Positions 34,140 to 43,081 of a DNA stretch of 64,000 bases are shown one piece after another. Made by a program: the position numbers and the translations under genes. Source of the DNA: CADEFX01 sp963806735 (GTDB taxonomy: Bacteria; Pseudomonadota; Alphaproteobacteria; Rhizobiales; Hyphomicrobiaceae). Under the pieces are notes generated by a model, which was not told the origin of the DNA, ran no database searches, and was given only the letters and a program-made list of their open reading frames with translations. The stretch is from contig CAWEBE010000064.1 of NCBI GenBank assembly GCA_963806735.1, positions 1 to 64,000 on the forward strand, given 5' to 3'. How positions within the stretch are numbered: position 1 is the first letter of the stretch; each line of letters starts with the position of its first letter.

Positions 34140-35462
34140 ATGAATGCACAGGACGGATCGGGCAAGAGGTCCGACGCCAGCCCAACGGCTACGTTGCTCA
34201 TCAACAACAAGCAGACACAGATGCCGGTGCGTTCCGGCACCATCGGTCCCGACGTGGTCGATGTTGGCCGCCTCTACCGCGACACGGGCTGCTTTACCTA
34301 CGATCCCGGTTTCACCTCGACCGCCAACTGCTCGTCCAAAATCACCTACATCGACGGCGACGAGGGCGTGCTCCTCTACCGCGGCTATCCGATCGACGAG
34401 CTCGCCGAACAGTCCAACTTCATCGAGGTCTGCTATCTGCTTCTGAATGGCGAGCTGCCGACGAAGACCGAGCTCGACAAGTTTCGCCACACCATCACGC
34501 ACCATACCATGGTGCATGAGCAGATGACGCGGTTCTACACCGGGTTCCGCCGCGACGCCCATCCGATGGCAGTAATGTGCGGCGTGGTGGGCGCGCTCTC
34601 GGCCTTCTATCACGACTCCACCGACATCAACGACCCGAGCCACCGTATGATCGCCAGCCACCGCATGATTGCGAAGATGCCGACGATCGCCGCGATGGCC
34701 TACAAGTATTTTGTCGGGCAGCCGTTCATCTATCCTCGCAACGACCTCGATTACGCGTCCAACTTCCTGCAGATGTGCTTTGCTGTACCGTGCGAGCCCT
34801 ACGTGGTGAACCCTGTGCTCGCCCGCGCACTCGATCGCATCATGATCTTGCATGCTGACCACGAGCAGAACGCCTCGACATCTACCGTCCGTCTGGCCGG
34901 TTCCTCGGGCGCCAATCCGTTCGCGTGCATTGCGGCCGGCATCGCCTGCCTGTGGGGCCCCGCGCATGGCGGGGCCAACGAGGCTGCGCTCAAAATGCTC
35001 GAGGAGATCGGATCAGTCGACCGCATCCCCGAGTTCGTCAAGCGCGTCAAGGACAAGAGCGAAGGTATTCGCCTGATGGGCTTCGGCCACCGCGTGTACA
35101 AAAACTACGATCCGCGCGCCAAGGTGATGCAGAAGACCTGCCACGAAGTGCTCGATATGCTCGGCATCAAGAACGAGCCGCTGCTCAAGATCGCCATGGA
35201 GCTCGAGCGCATTGCGCTCCAGGACGACTACTTCGTCGAGAAGAAGCTCTATCCCAACGTCGACTTCTATTCCGGCATCGTGTTGCGCGCGCTGGGCTTC
35301 CCCACGGCCATGTTCACGCCGCTGTTCGCCGTCTCGCGCACGGTCGGCTGGATCGCGCAGTGGAAAGAGATGATCGAGGATCCGGAGCAGAAGATCGGCC
35401 GTCCGCGTCAGCTCTATATCGGGCCGACCGAGCGTCCGTTCGTTCCGCTAGATCGGCGGTAG
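34140..35462 (+). CDS. gltA: citrate synthase (type II)
   Basis: 440 residues, the hexameric NADH-sensitive type by length. It condenses oxaloacetate and acetyl-CoA. Motifs: an N-terminal beta domain ending ITYIDGDEGVLLYRGYPIDE, catalytic His region WGPAHGGANEA, GFGHRVYKNYDPRAK (second His and CoA contacts) and the catalytic Asp region LYPNVDFYSGIV. AAGGAAC lies before the ATG. Its last 15 bases overlap the convergent lpxB. Confidence 0.97.
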   Translation: MNAQDGSGKRSDASPTATLLINNKQTQMPVRSGTIGPDVVDVGRLYRDTGCFTYDPGFTSTANCSSKITYIDGDEGVLLYRGYPIDELAEQSNFIEVCYLLLNGELPTKTELDKFRHTITHHTMVHEQMTRFYTGFRRDAHPMAVMCGVVGALSAFYHDSTDINDPSHRMIASHRMIAKMPTIAAMAYKYFVGQPFIYPRNDLDYASNFLQMCFAVPCEPYVVNPVLARALDRIMILHADHEQNASTSTVRLAGSSGANPFACIAAGIACLWGPAHGGANEAALKMLEEIGSVDRIPEFVKRVKDKSEGIRLMGFGHRVYKNYDPRAKVMQKTCHEVLDMLGIKNEPLLKIAMELERIALQDDYFVEKKLYPNVDFYSGIVLRALGFPTAMFTPLFAVSRTVGWIAQWKEMIEDPEQKIGRPRQLYIGPTERPFVPLDRR

Positions 35463-36674
35463 GCGTTCCTCTTGGTGTTTTCCGGCGCTCCCGCCGACGT
35501 GCCGCAATACGACGTCGGCTGCGGCTTCGCTCGGTGTGCCTGCTTGCAACTTTAGGTGCGGTGCAATCTCGCTGAGGGCGGTGCACTGCGCTGCGCGGGC
35601 CGGCGTGTACTGCATCGCCTCCAAGACAGCATCGGCCAGGAGAGTTGGCGTGCACTTTTCCTGGATGAATTCCGGAAAGGCGTTTCGACCGAGGATGAGA
35701 TTGGGCAGAACGATGGATGGCGCAGTGATCATGCGCCGCAGAAACGGCGCTGCGAGCCAATCCACACGATAGGCGACCACCATTGGCGTGCCCGTGAGCG
35801 CGAGCTCCAACGTCACGGTGCCCGAGGCCGTCAGCGCTGCCCGGGCGAGGCGGAAGGCGCGCAGCTTGTCGTCCTCGCTCTCCACCACGTGCGGGATCAA
35901 CGGCCAGTGCTTCAGGTGTTTTTCCACCAGCGGCCGCATCGCCGGCACGCACGGAACGACGACCTGCGGCAACCGCTCTCGTCGCAACAGCACCTCCAAA
36001 GCACCGCCGAAAGGCGCCATGAGCAGCTCCACCTCCGATCGCCGGCTGCCGGGCAGCACAACGAGCACCGGACGATGCTGCGACAGCCTGAGCCGCGATA
36101 CGAGCGGCGCTGGATCGATCGCGCGCATGCGGTCGATCTGCTCGATGAGGGGATGCCCCACATAGGTGCATGGCGGACCGCCTAGCCGGCGATGCACATC
36201 AGGCTCGAACGGCAAGAGCGCCATGACGTGGTCGACATGACCGCGCATATGCGCGGCCCGCCCAGGGCGCCAAGCCCACACACTGGGGCTCACGTAGTCG
36301 AGGATCGGCAGGTTCGGACGCCGCTTGCGGATGCGCTGCGCGATCGGATGCGTGAACTCGGGACTGTCGATGATCACAACCGCATCCGGCTCGAATTCGA
36401 GTGCGGCTTCGACGGTCTGCCTGACGCGTTGCAACAACCGCGGCAAGGCTTTGACGATGGCCACTGCGCCCATGACGGCGATGTCGGCAATAGGGAACAG
36501 CGAGGCGAGCCCTTGGCGCCCCATGAGCGGTCCGCCGACGCCGCGAAAGTCGATGCCTACGTGTTGCCGGTGCAGAAGCGCTGCCATCAGCTTGGCGCCC
36601 AATGCGTCGCCCGAGGGCTCCCCGGCAACCAGAAACAAACGCAGCGGACGCGGCTCGCCCATCGCACCGCTCAT
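35448..36674 (-). CDS. lpxB: lipid-A-disaccharide synthase
   Basis: 408 residues, GT-B glycosyltransferase (GT19) joining UDP-diacylglucosamine and lipid X. Motifs: LFLVAGEPSGDALGAKLMAA at the N-terminus, FRGVGGPLMGRQGL, VIIDSPEFTHPIA, YVSPSVWAWRPGRA and LPGSRRSEVELL, then ALTASGTVTLELALTGTPMV in the donor domain. The ATG overlaps the lpxI stop (ATGA), fixing the start at MSGAMGEPRP. Last gene of the lpxD-fabZ-lpxA-lpxI-lpxB run. Confidence 0.96.
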   Translation of the reverse strand: MSGAMGEPRPLRLFLVAGEPSGDALGAKLMAALLHRQHVGIDFRGVGGPLMGRQGLASLFPIADIAVMGAVAIVKALPRLLQRVRQTVEAALEFEPDAVVIIDSPEFTHPIAQRIRKRRPNLPILDYVSPSVWAWRPGRAAHMRGHVDHVMALLPFEPDVHRRLGGPPCTYVGHPLIEQIDRMRAIDPAPLVSRLRLSQHRPVLVVLPGSRRSEVELLMAPFGGALEVLLRRERLPQVVVPCVPAMRPLVEKHLKHWPLIPHVVESEDDKLRAFRLARAALTASGTVTLELALTGTPMVVAYRVDWLAAPFLRRMITAPSIVLPNLILGRNAFPEFIQEKCTPTLLADAVLEAMQYTPARAAQCTALSEIAPHLKLQAGTPSEAAADVVLRHVGGSAGKHQEERLPPI

Positions 36675-38035
36675 GCCCGCGTTTCCGGCGCCATCAGGAA
36701 CAGGCCCATCTCGTTCGCCTCCCGGACCGCTGCGGGCAGAAGATCCTGATGGATGCCACCTTCGACACAGGCGACGCCCGCCAGTCCAGCCTCCGCGATC
36801 CATTGGAAGTTGACGGGCTCGAGGTCTGCGTCCGCGTTGGACCGGTCCGCGACCAAGATGAGATCAGGCCTGCGCACCACCAGGACACCGATGCGTTTCT
36901 TGAAGAGGCGTCGCCCCCAATCGTTGCCTGCAACCGCGCCCACAATGGCCCCGATCGGCAGTGCTCCGTCTATACCGCGCACATGCTGGTCGGCGATGAC
37001 CGCGGCTTGTCCGCCCTCATACTGCGCCAGGGCTCGGATCAGGGCCCGCCCGATGGCCACGTCGCGCCGCTCGCCCGGGGTCGGCGCGCGCCGGCTCAGC
37101 ACGGCCAGCGGCGCATCATTGGGATCTATGTATCGCGCCCGCTCTGTCGGGTCGGGTACCGGCGCATGATGTCCTTCAATCCCCGCTATGAAGACGCCTG
37201 CCGCGTCTGCGCGCCGCACGGTCTCCTCGCGCTCGAGAATGAGCGACTGCGACGCCCGCACTGCGACGCCCGCCAGTTTCGCGCGCACCAATCCGTCGAT
37301 CGTATGGGGTCCGACGACCGGCAGGTCGATCCGCATCTCCTGACCAGGTTTGGGTAATTTCACGAGCACGCCGTCGCGCGTGATTTGTCCGGCGCCTGGA
37401 CCTGGAATTTGGGCCACGTCTCCCAGCATGGCGTCGGTCCCGCGCACACCTTCCACGGCGATGATACGGTCGGCATTGGCGAGCACCGCCTGCCCGACAT
37501 CGAAGGCGCCGAGCGCCTCGCTCAAAGCGGTGCCGCGCGCAATCGCGGCACGATGCAACGCACTTGGCTGCACCCGGCCCAGAACACCCACGGGCGCCAG
37601 CAAATGCCGGGCGATCTCGTGCGCACCGTGCACGTTGAAGCCTTGCAGCTCGAAAAAGCGCACAACACGCCGCAGTACACTATCATCGCCGCCGCGCGTC
37701 AGTTGCAGCACCGTGCCGATGCAGCGGAAGAAGCCAGAGTCGATCTTGAGCTTCCACAGGTTTGGCCGGCGCATGCCGCCGGCGATCACGATGTCGGCGC
37801 AGCCGGCCTGCCGAAACCCACGGATCATCCCCCCGACCTGCCCGAGGTTGACCCACTGATGCGGATAGTCCGCGATGGCGTCCGCCGCGAAGCCTTCGAT
37901 GCCGACGATGTGCACCGGCCGGCCGGACGCGAGGGCCGCGTTCGCAATCTCGAACGGTAACGGACCCGACCCGGCCAGCACACCGAGGGGGCTCGAGCTG
38001 CCGTCCCCGACGGCAGCCTCAATCGTCATGACCAT
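36671..38035 (-). CDS. lpxI: UDP-2,3-diacylglucosamine pyrophosphatase LpxI with an extra C-terminal domain
   Basis: LpxI makes lipid X from UDP-2,3-diacylglucosamine in alphaproteobacteria, replacing LpxH. The first ~280 residues are a full LpxI: GVLAGSGPLPFEIANAALAS, a middle region with HEIARHLLAPVGVLG, and the catalytic domain DVGQAVLANADRIIAVEGVRGTDAML, LVKLPKPGQEMRIDLPVVGP, then AAGVFIAGIEG. The protein goes on for ~175 residues (454 in all, against about 280 in the family). This tail reads VAIGRALIRALAQYEGGQAA, IGVLVVRRPDLILVADRSNA and IAEAGLAGVACVEGG ... EMGLFLMAPE, and aligns by eye with the catalytic domain. The start overlaps lpxA; ATGs at 38035 and 38029 are both possible. Confidence 0.9.
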   Translation of the reverse strand: MVMTIEAAVGDGSSSPLGVLAGSGPLPFEIANAALASGRPVHIVGIEGFAADAIADYPHQWVNLGQVGGMIRGFRQAGCADIVIAGGMRRPNLWKLKIDSGFFRCIGTVLQLTRGGDDSVLRRVVRFFELQGFNVHGAHEIARHLLAPVGVLGRVQPSALHRAAIARGTALSEALGAFDVGQAVLANADRIIAVEGVRGTDAMLGDVAQIPGPGAGQITRDGVLVKLPKPGQEMRIDLPVVGPHTIDGLVRAKLAGVAVRASQSLILEREETVRRADAAGVFIAGIEGHHAPVPDPTERARYIDPNDAPLAVLSRRAPTPGERRDVAIGRALIRALAQYEGGQAAVIADQHVRGIDGALPIGAIVGAVAGNDWGRRLFKKRIGVLVVRRPDLILVADRSNADADLEPVNFQWIAEAGLAGVACVEGGIHQDLLPAAVREANEMGLFLMAPETRA

Positions 38036-38825
38036 CGCGCGGCGTGCATACCGATCGCTTACCGCCGGCACGGATGAAGGCGACGATCTCCTGCACGATC
38101 GGATGCTCGCTGAATTCGGCCGCCACGTCCTCCACCCGCTCTTTCAGAGTCCCTTCGTCCGCGAACAGCAGACGATAGGCGCGCCGCAAGCTGTGAATCT
38201 GCTCGCGCGTGAAGCCGCGCCGCTGCAGGCCTACGATATTCAAGCCGGACAGGTGCGCGCGGTTGCCGACGGCCATGCCGTAAGGAATGAGATCGTTCTC
38301 CAGCGCCGACATGCCGCCGATGAAAGAATGCGCCCCCACCCGCGTGAACTGAATGATGGCGGCCCCGCCTCCGATGATGGCGAAGTTGCCAATCGTGCAG
38401 TGCCCTGCAAGCATGACATTGTTCGAGAAGATGACGCTGTTGCCGATATGGCAGTCGTGCCCGACATGGCTATTGGCCAGAAACGCGCAGCCATCGCCGA
38501 CCGTCGTCGCCATGCCGCCACCAGCAGTGCCGGGGTTCATGGTCACACCCTCGCGGATGAGGCAATCGGCGCCGACCGCGAGTGTCGACGGCTCGCCCTT
38601 GTATTTCAGGTCTTGCGGCTGGTGCCCTATCGAAGCGAACGGGAAAATCCGGGTCCGCGGCCCAATCGTCGTCCGTCCGGCCACAACAGCGTGACTGAGG
38701 AGCTCGCATCCGTCCCCGAGGGACACCCCGCTGCCCACTATGCAGTAGGGTCCGACCTTTACGTCCTCACCGAGCTTGGCTCCGTCCTCGATGACGGCAG
38801 TCGGGTGGACTTCACATTTTGACAT
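38019..38825 (-). CDS. lpxA: acyl-ACP--UDP-N-acetylglucosamine O-acyltransferase
   Basis: 268 residues. First step of lipid A synthesis: 3-O-acylation of UDP-GlcNAc. Left-handed beta-helix of hexapeptide repeats (VHPTAVIEDGAKLGEDVKVG onwards), with catalytic His in GHDCHIGN, FIGGMSALENDLIPYGMAVG and NIVGLQRRGFTREQI typical of LpxA. Overlaps fabZ upstream by 14 bases and lpxI downstream. Confidence 0.96.
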   Translation of the reverse strand: MSKCEVHPTAVIEDGAKLGEDVKVGPYCIVGSGVSLGDGCELLSHAVVAGRTTIGPRTRIFPFASIGHQPQDLKYKGEPSTLAVGADCLIREGVTMNPGTAGGGMATTVGDGCAFLANSHVGHDCHIGNSVIFSNNVMLAGHCTIGNFAIIGGGAAIIQFTRVGAHSFIGGMSALENDLIPYGMAVGNRAHLSGLNIVGLQRRGFTREQIHSLRRAYRLLFADEGTLKERVEDVAAEFSEHPIVQEIVAFIRAGGKRSVCTPRDGHDD

Positions 38826-39303
38826 TCTCGGGGTCCACGATCATGGCGCTGACCTCAGCCTCGGCAACGATCCGGCCGTTGACCTTCGCCTCGCCGTAGA
38901 ACCGCCATGCCCGGCCGCGGCTTCTCAGCTTCCTGACGTGATATTCGAGCTGATCGCCGGGCAGAACGGGCTTGCGGAACTTGGCGCGGTCGATGCCCAT
39001 GAAATACACCAGCTGAGGCTTGTAGTCTTGCCCCAGGTTGTGGACACACAATGCGCCTGCCGTCTGCGCCAGCCCCTCGACGATGAGCACGCCGGGCATC
39101 ACCGGAAAGCCCGGGAAATGTCCCTGAAAGAACGGCTCGTTGAACGTCACGTTCTTGATGCCGACGCAGCTTACGTCGGCATTCATCTGCGTGAGCCGGT
39201 CGACCATGAGGAACGGATAGCGATGCGGCAGGAGCTTTAGCACACGTCCGATGTCAGCGGAGGCCAACTCCGTCTTAGCCTTCCCTTCCTTCATGTCCTG
39301 CAT
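38812..39303 (-). CDS. fabZ: 3-hydroxyacyl-ACP dehydratase FabZ
   Basis: 163 residues, hot-dog fold dehydratase of fatty acid elongation, drawing on the same hydroxyacyl-ACP pool as LpxA and LpxD. Motifs: LLPHRYPFLMVDRLTQM at the start and GHFPGFPVMPGVLIVEGLAQ, which holds the catalytic His and Glu. Lies between lpxD and lpxA, as in nearly all Gram-negative bacteria. Confidence 0.96.
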   Translation of the reverse strand: MQDMKEGKAKTELASADIGRVLKLLPHRYPFLMVDRLTQMNADVSCVGIKNVTFNEPFFQGHFPGFPVMPGVLIVEGLAQTAGALCVHNLGQDYKPQLVYFMGIDRAKFRKPVLPGDQLEYHVRKLRSRGRAWRFYGEAKVNGRIVAEAEVSAMIVDPENVKM

Positions 39304-39345
39304 GCCCTGTCGATCTCACCTGCTGTGGCCGCTGTTGATGCGGGC

Positions 39346-40404
39346 CTAGCGCTCGGCGTCACCGCCCGCCGCGGGCTCCTTCTTCGACAGCCGCTGGATA
39401 GCGGCAATCTCGCGCGCCCATTCCCGGAACGGCCGCGCCGGCGTCCCGCCCATACGTGCTCCAGGCGGCACGTCGTCCTTGACATGCGAGCCGCCCGCGA
39501 TCTGTGCTCCGGCACCGATCCTGACGTGCCCGACCGCCCCGGACTGCCCGCCCATGACGACGAAATCGCCGAGTTCGGCCGAGCCCGCGATGCCGGTCTG
39601 GCCCACGATCACGCAACCGCGGCCCAGGACCACGTTGTGCCCGATCTGCACCAGATTATCAATTTTCGAGCCCGCTCCGATGACCGTATCCTTAAGAGCC
39701 CCACGGTCGACGGTGGTATTGGCACCGATTTCAACGTCGTCCTGGACGATGACCCGGCCGATCTGCGGCACCTTGATGTGCCCATCCGGTCCCATGGCGA
39801 AACCGAAACCGTCCTGGCCGATGCGCACGCCGGCATGGATCAGAACCCGGTCCCCGACAAGCGCATGGATGACCGAGGCCCCGGGCCCGATATAGCTGTC
39901 GCAGCCCACCACCACCCGATAGCCGATCACCGCGCCGGCAGCGATCGTGGTGCCGCGGCCGATGCGGGCCTCCCGGCCCACCACGGCGCCCGGCTCAATG
40001 CTGGCGCCTTCGGCAATGCTGGCACTGGGGTGCACATTGCCGACCCCTTCGCTGGCACCGTACATGGCCGCCCGCGGCGTCATGGCCCCGGGGTAGAAGA
40101 GCTGCAATGCAAGCGCGAAGCCCCTGTACGGGGCTTTCATCACCAGCGCGGCCACACCCGCCGGCAACCTGGATGTGAATGCCGGCGCCAGTATGCACGC
40201 GCCCGCCTTTGCCTCCGCCAGTTGAGGCAAATATTTGCGGTTGTCGAAGAAGGTGACGTCCTGGGGTCCAGCCTCCGAGAGCGGGCGCACATCCTCCAGC
40301 ATGCAGCCTGGGTCGGCTTGCGCGGGCACCTCCGCGCCGATCCTGGCAGCCACCGCCGCCAGTGCGAAAGGCCCTTCGCGCTGGAAAAAGCCTGGGTGCT
40401 CCAT
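39346..40404 (-). CDS. lpxD: UDP-3-O-(3-hydroxyacyl)glucosamine N-acyltransferase
   Basis: 352 residues from MEHPGFFQREGPFALAAVAA. Third step of lipid A synthesis. The N-terminal uridine-binding domain has DVTFFDNRKYLPQLAEAKAG; a left-handed beta-helix follows (VHPSASIAEGASIEPGAVVG), with HAGVRIGQDGFGFA, the catalytic His in NLVQIGHNVVLGRG and GQTGIAGSAELGDFVVMGGQ near the end. The open frame continues upstream to 40674 into the bamA end, but that part is not LpxD-like. Confidence 0.96.
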   Translation of the reverse strand: MEHPGFFQREGPFALAAVAARIGAEVPAQADPGCMLEDVRPLSEAGPQDVTFFDNRKYLPQLAEAKAGACILAPAFTSRLPAGVAALVMKAPYRGFALALQLFYPGAMTPRAAMYGASEGVGNVHPSASIAEGASIEPGAVVGREARIGRGTTIAAGAVIGYRVVVGCDSYIGPGASVIHALVGDRVLIHAGVRIGQDGFGFAMGPDGHIKVPQIGRVIVQDDVEIGANTTVDRGALKDTVIGAGSKIDNLVQIGHNVVLGRGCVIVGQTGIAGSAELGDFVVMGGQSGAVGHVRIGAGAQIAGGSHVKDDVPPGARMGGTPARPFREWAREIAAIQRLSKKEPAAGGDAER

Positions 40405-40492
40405 GCCGACCCTCAGTTCAGAAACGAAACGAGGCGGCAATCTTGCGCCGCCTCGCCGACATGAGCAACCGAACTCGCTGGACAGACCAGGA

Positions 40493-42883
40493 TCAGAACT
40501 TGGTGCTGGCACCGAAGCGGAAGATCTGCTCCTTGTCGTAGCTCTCCTTGAGGATAGCGAAGCCCAGGTCCGCCCTGAGTGGCCCAAGTGGCGAGTTCCA
40601 CAGCAAGCTCGCACCGGCCGACACGCGGATCGTGGCGTCGTCCTCCAGGCAGACGTTTGGAATCTGCCCTGCACCTACGGCAACGCCGCACTGCGTCGCC
40701 AATGCCTTGACGGCATCGCTGGTGCCGAACAGCGAGCCCGCGTCAACAAAGAACGCGCCGCTCATACCCAGATCGTCCGGGACCAGCGGCAATGGAAAAC
40801 GAACCTCCGCAGTCGCGGCATAGAAGGTCGTGCCGCCAAGCGCTGTATCGGTCGCAACGTCGCGGGGACCGAAGCCGGCTCTGTCAAAACCGCGAATGGT
40901 CTCACCGCCGCGGAAGAACATGTCGATCAGTCGAACATCGTCCCCACCCCAGCCCAGGATATGGCCGCCCATAATGCGGCCGACGAGCGTGATCTTCTCG
41001 GTCACAGGGTAGTAACCGCGAGCCTCGCTCATAAACCGCACAAACTGCACATCGCCGCCGACACCGGCGAAGTCTGTGCTGGCCTGGAGATAGTAACCCT
41101 TGGTCGGGTTGCGTGGGTGGTTACGCTGATCGTAGGCGACAGAGGTACCCACCAGCGAGGTGTAGGCAACGCCTTCAGCCTCGATAATCGCGCGCGAGGC
41201 GGACTGCCCGTCGCTGAAGTCCTTATCGACGTCGTAAATCTCGTCGCGCGAGAACGTGTAGTAAGGCGTCACGATCAGCTGCTCGGACAGTGGGACGCCA
41301 AGCCGTAGCGTGCCGCCGGTTTTGCGCTGATTATAAAGTTGAAACCGGCTGTCGAAGATGTCCTTGTGGAACAGGTCGAAGCCCGCTGCCAAGTTGCGGT
41401 CGAGGAAGCGCGGCTCGGTGAATGATATGTCGAACTGCGTGCGCTCGAACGATCCCGACAGCTTCACCCGGAGGAACTGGCCGTTGCCCATCAGGTTGCG
41501 CTCGGTGAACGTGATGTCGCCGATCACGCCCTCGGCCGTCGAGTAGCCCGCGCCGAATGAGACTTCGCCCGTCGGCTGCTCGAGCAGCTCGACATCGAGG
41601 ATGATCCGGTCCGGCGCCGAGCCGGGCCTGCGCTTGACCTCCACGCCTTTGAAGAAGCCCAAGCCTTGCAAGCGCTTCTTGGCACGGTCCACCAGCAGGG
41701 GATTGAACGCGTCACCCTCGGCCAAGCGGAACTCGCGGCGGATGACATGGTCCTTCGTGCGCGTGTTGCCGATGACATTGATGCGCTCGATGTAGACCCG
41801 CGGGCCTTCGTCGATCACATAGGTCAAGGTGATGATGCGCCCCACCGGGTCGCGATCGGCCCTGGGGCGCACACGCGCGAACGCAAACCCCTGCTCGGAC
41901 ACCAGAAGTGTCAGCCGCTCGGTTGTTTTGTCGATTTCCGACGCGTTGTAAGTCGCACCGGGCTTGGTCAGAACTTCACTCATCAGCGACTGTGCGTTGA
42001 TGCCAGGAAGGCCGGACTCAATGCGCACGTCACCGAAGTTATAGATCTCGCCTTCCTCCACGACGAACGTCAGGAAGAAGCCCGAGCTGTCACGATCGAG
42101 GTCTGCGGTCCCCGACACCACGCGCGCATCGGCGTATCCGTTCTTGAGGTAGTACTGACGCAGCAGCTCCCGGTCGAGGTTGACGCGATCGGGGTCGTAG
42201 AATGCAGTTCCCTTGATGAAGTCGAACCAGTTCTGCTGTGTCGTCGTGATGATGTCGCGCAGTTGCGAATCCGAGAACGCGCGGTTGCCGATGAACTGGA
42301 TGCTCTTGACCTTGGTTGCCCCGCCTTCGTTGATCTCGAAGACGAGATTGACCCGGCTCTGCTCCAGCTCGATGATTTTCGGCTCAACGGTGGCGGCGAA
42401 CCTGCCCTGGCGCCGATAGACATCGAGGATGCGCTGGACGTCGGCCTGCACCTTGGCGCGCGTGTAAACCGAACGCGGCTTGAGCTGCACCTCCGCCTCG
42501 AGCGTCTTCTTCTCGACCTCGTAGTTGCCCTCGAAGGCGATCTGATTGATGACCGGGTTCTCGACCACGGTCACGACCAGGATCGATCCTTGCCGGTCGA
42601 TTTTGACGTCGGCGAACAGGCCGGTCTGGAACAGCGCCCTCAGAGACTGGTCGGTCTTCCCGGCGTCATAAGCGTCCCCTACCGAGAAACGCAGGTATGA
42701 GCGGACAGTCTCAGGCTCAACACGCCGGTTGCCGACGACCTGGATCTCGCGGATCCGGCCGTCCTGCGCGATGGCAGCAGTAAGCCAGACCTGCGGCACG
42801 CCCAATACCGGCACTTGCAGCAGCAGTGCCAGCACGAAGGCCCACCTAGATCCCTCGTCCCTAAACATCCGAAAGAGAGGCAT
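40493..42883 (-). CDS. bamA: outer membrane protein assembly factor BamA
   Basis: 796 residues. Central Omp85 protein of the BAM complex, folding barrels into the outer membrane. Signal peptide within MPLFRMFRDEGSRWAFVLAL ... AAIAQD, then five POTRA repeats (first: IREIQVVGNRRVEPETVRSY; later INVIGNTRTKDHVIRREFRL) and the 16-strand barrel with the lid motif GGETIRGFDRAGFGP (a VRGF/Y-type element) and C-terminal strand EQIFRFGASTKF. The ATG at 42881 is preferred to a TTG 36 bases earlier. Between rseP and lpxD as in related genomes. Confidence 0.96.
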   Translation of the reverse strand: MPLFRMFRDEGSRWAFVLALLLQVPVLGVPQVWLTAAIAQDGRIREIQVVGNRRVEPETVRSYLRFSVGDAYDAGKTDQSLRALFQTGLFADVKIDRQGSILVVTVVENPVINQIAFEGNYEVEKKTLEAEVQLKPRSVYTRAKVQADVQRILDVYRRQGRFAATVEPKIIELEQSRVNLVFEINEGGATKVKSIQFIGNRAFSDSQLRDIITTTQQNWFDFIKGTAFYDPDRVNLDRELLRQYYLKNGYADARVVSGTADLDRDSSGFFLTFVVEEGEIYNFGDVRIESGLPGINAQSLMSEVLTKPGATYNASEIDKTTERLTLLVSEQGFAFARVRPRADRDPVGRIITLTYVIDEGPRVYIERINVIGNTRTKDHVIRREFRLAEGDAFNPLLVDRAKKRLQGLGFFKGVEVKRRPGSAPDRIILDVELLEQPTGEVSFGAGYSTAEGVIGDITFTERNLMGNGQFLRVKLSGSFERTQFDISFTEPRFLDRNLAAGFDLFHKDIFDSRFQLYNQRKTGGTLRLGVPLSEQLIVTPYYTFSRDEIYDVDKDFSDGQSASRAIIEAEGVAYTSLVGTSVAYDQRNHPRNPTKGYYLQASTDFAGVGGDVQFVRFMSEARGYYPVTEKITLVGRIMGGHILGWGGDDVRLIDMFFRGGETIRGFDRAGFGPRDVATDTALGGTTFYAATAEVRFPLPLVPDDLGMSGAFFVDAGSLFGTSDAVKALATQCGVAVGAGQIPNVCLEDDATIRVSAGASLLWNSPLGPLRADLGFAILKESYDKEQIFRFGASTKF

Positions 42884-43081
42884 ACTTGCGGTTTGCCTTT
42901 CGGTTCGCCGATCCCCCAAACTGCGTGCGTGCCTGTCGGCGTCAGGCCGGCGCTTTACTCACGTTCCTTTGGGGCCCCATGCCACACCGTCCCCCAGTCT
43001 GGAGGTCCCCAAAAGCTAAACATTTCTAACGATTCAGACGGCAGCGTGGAAGTGGCAATATTGCTGCACCGGGCGAGGAAA

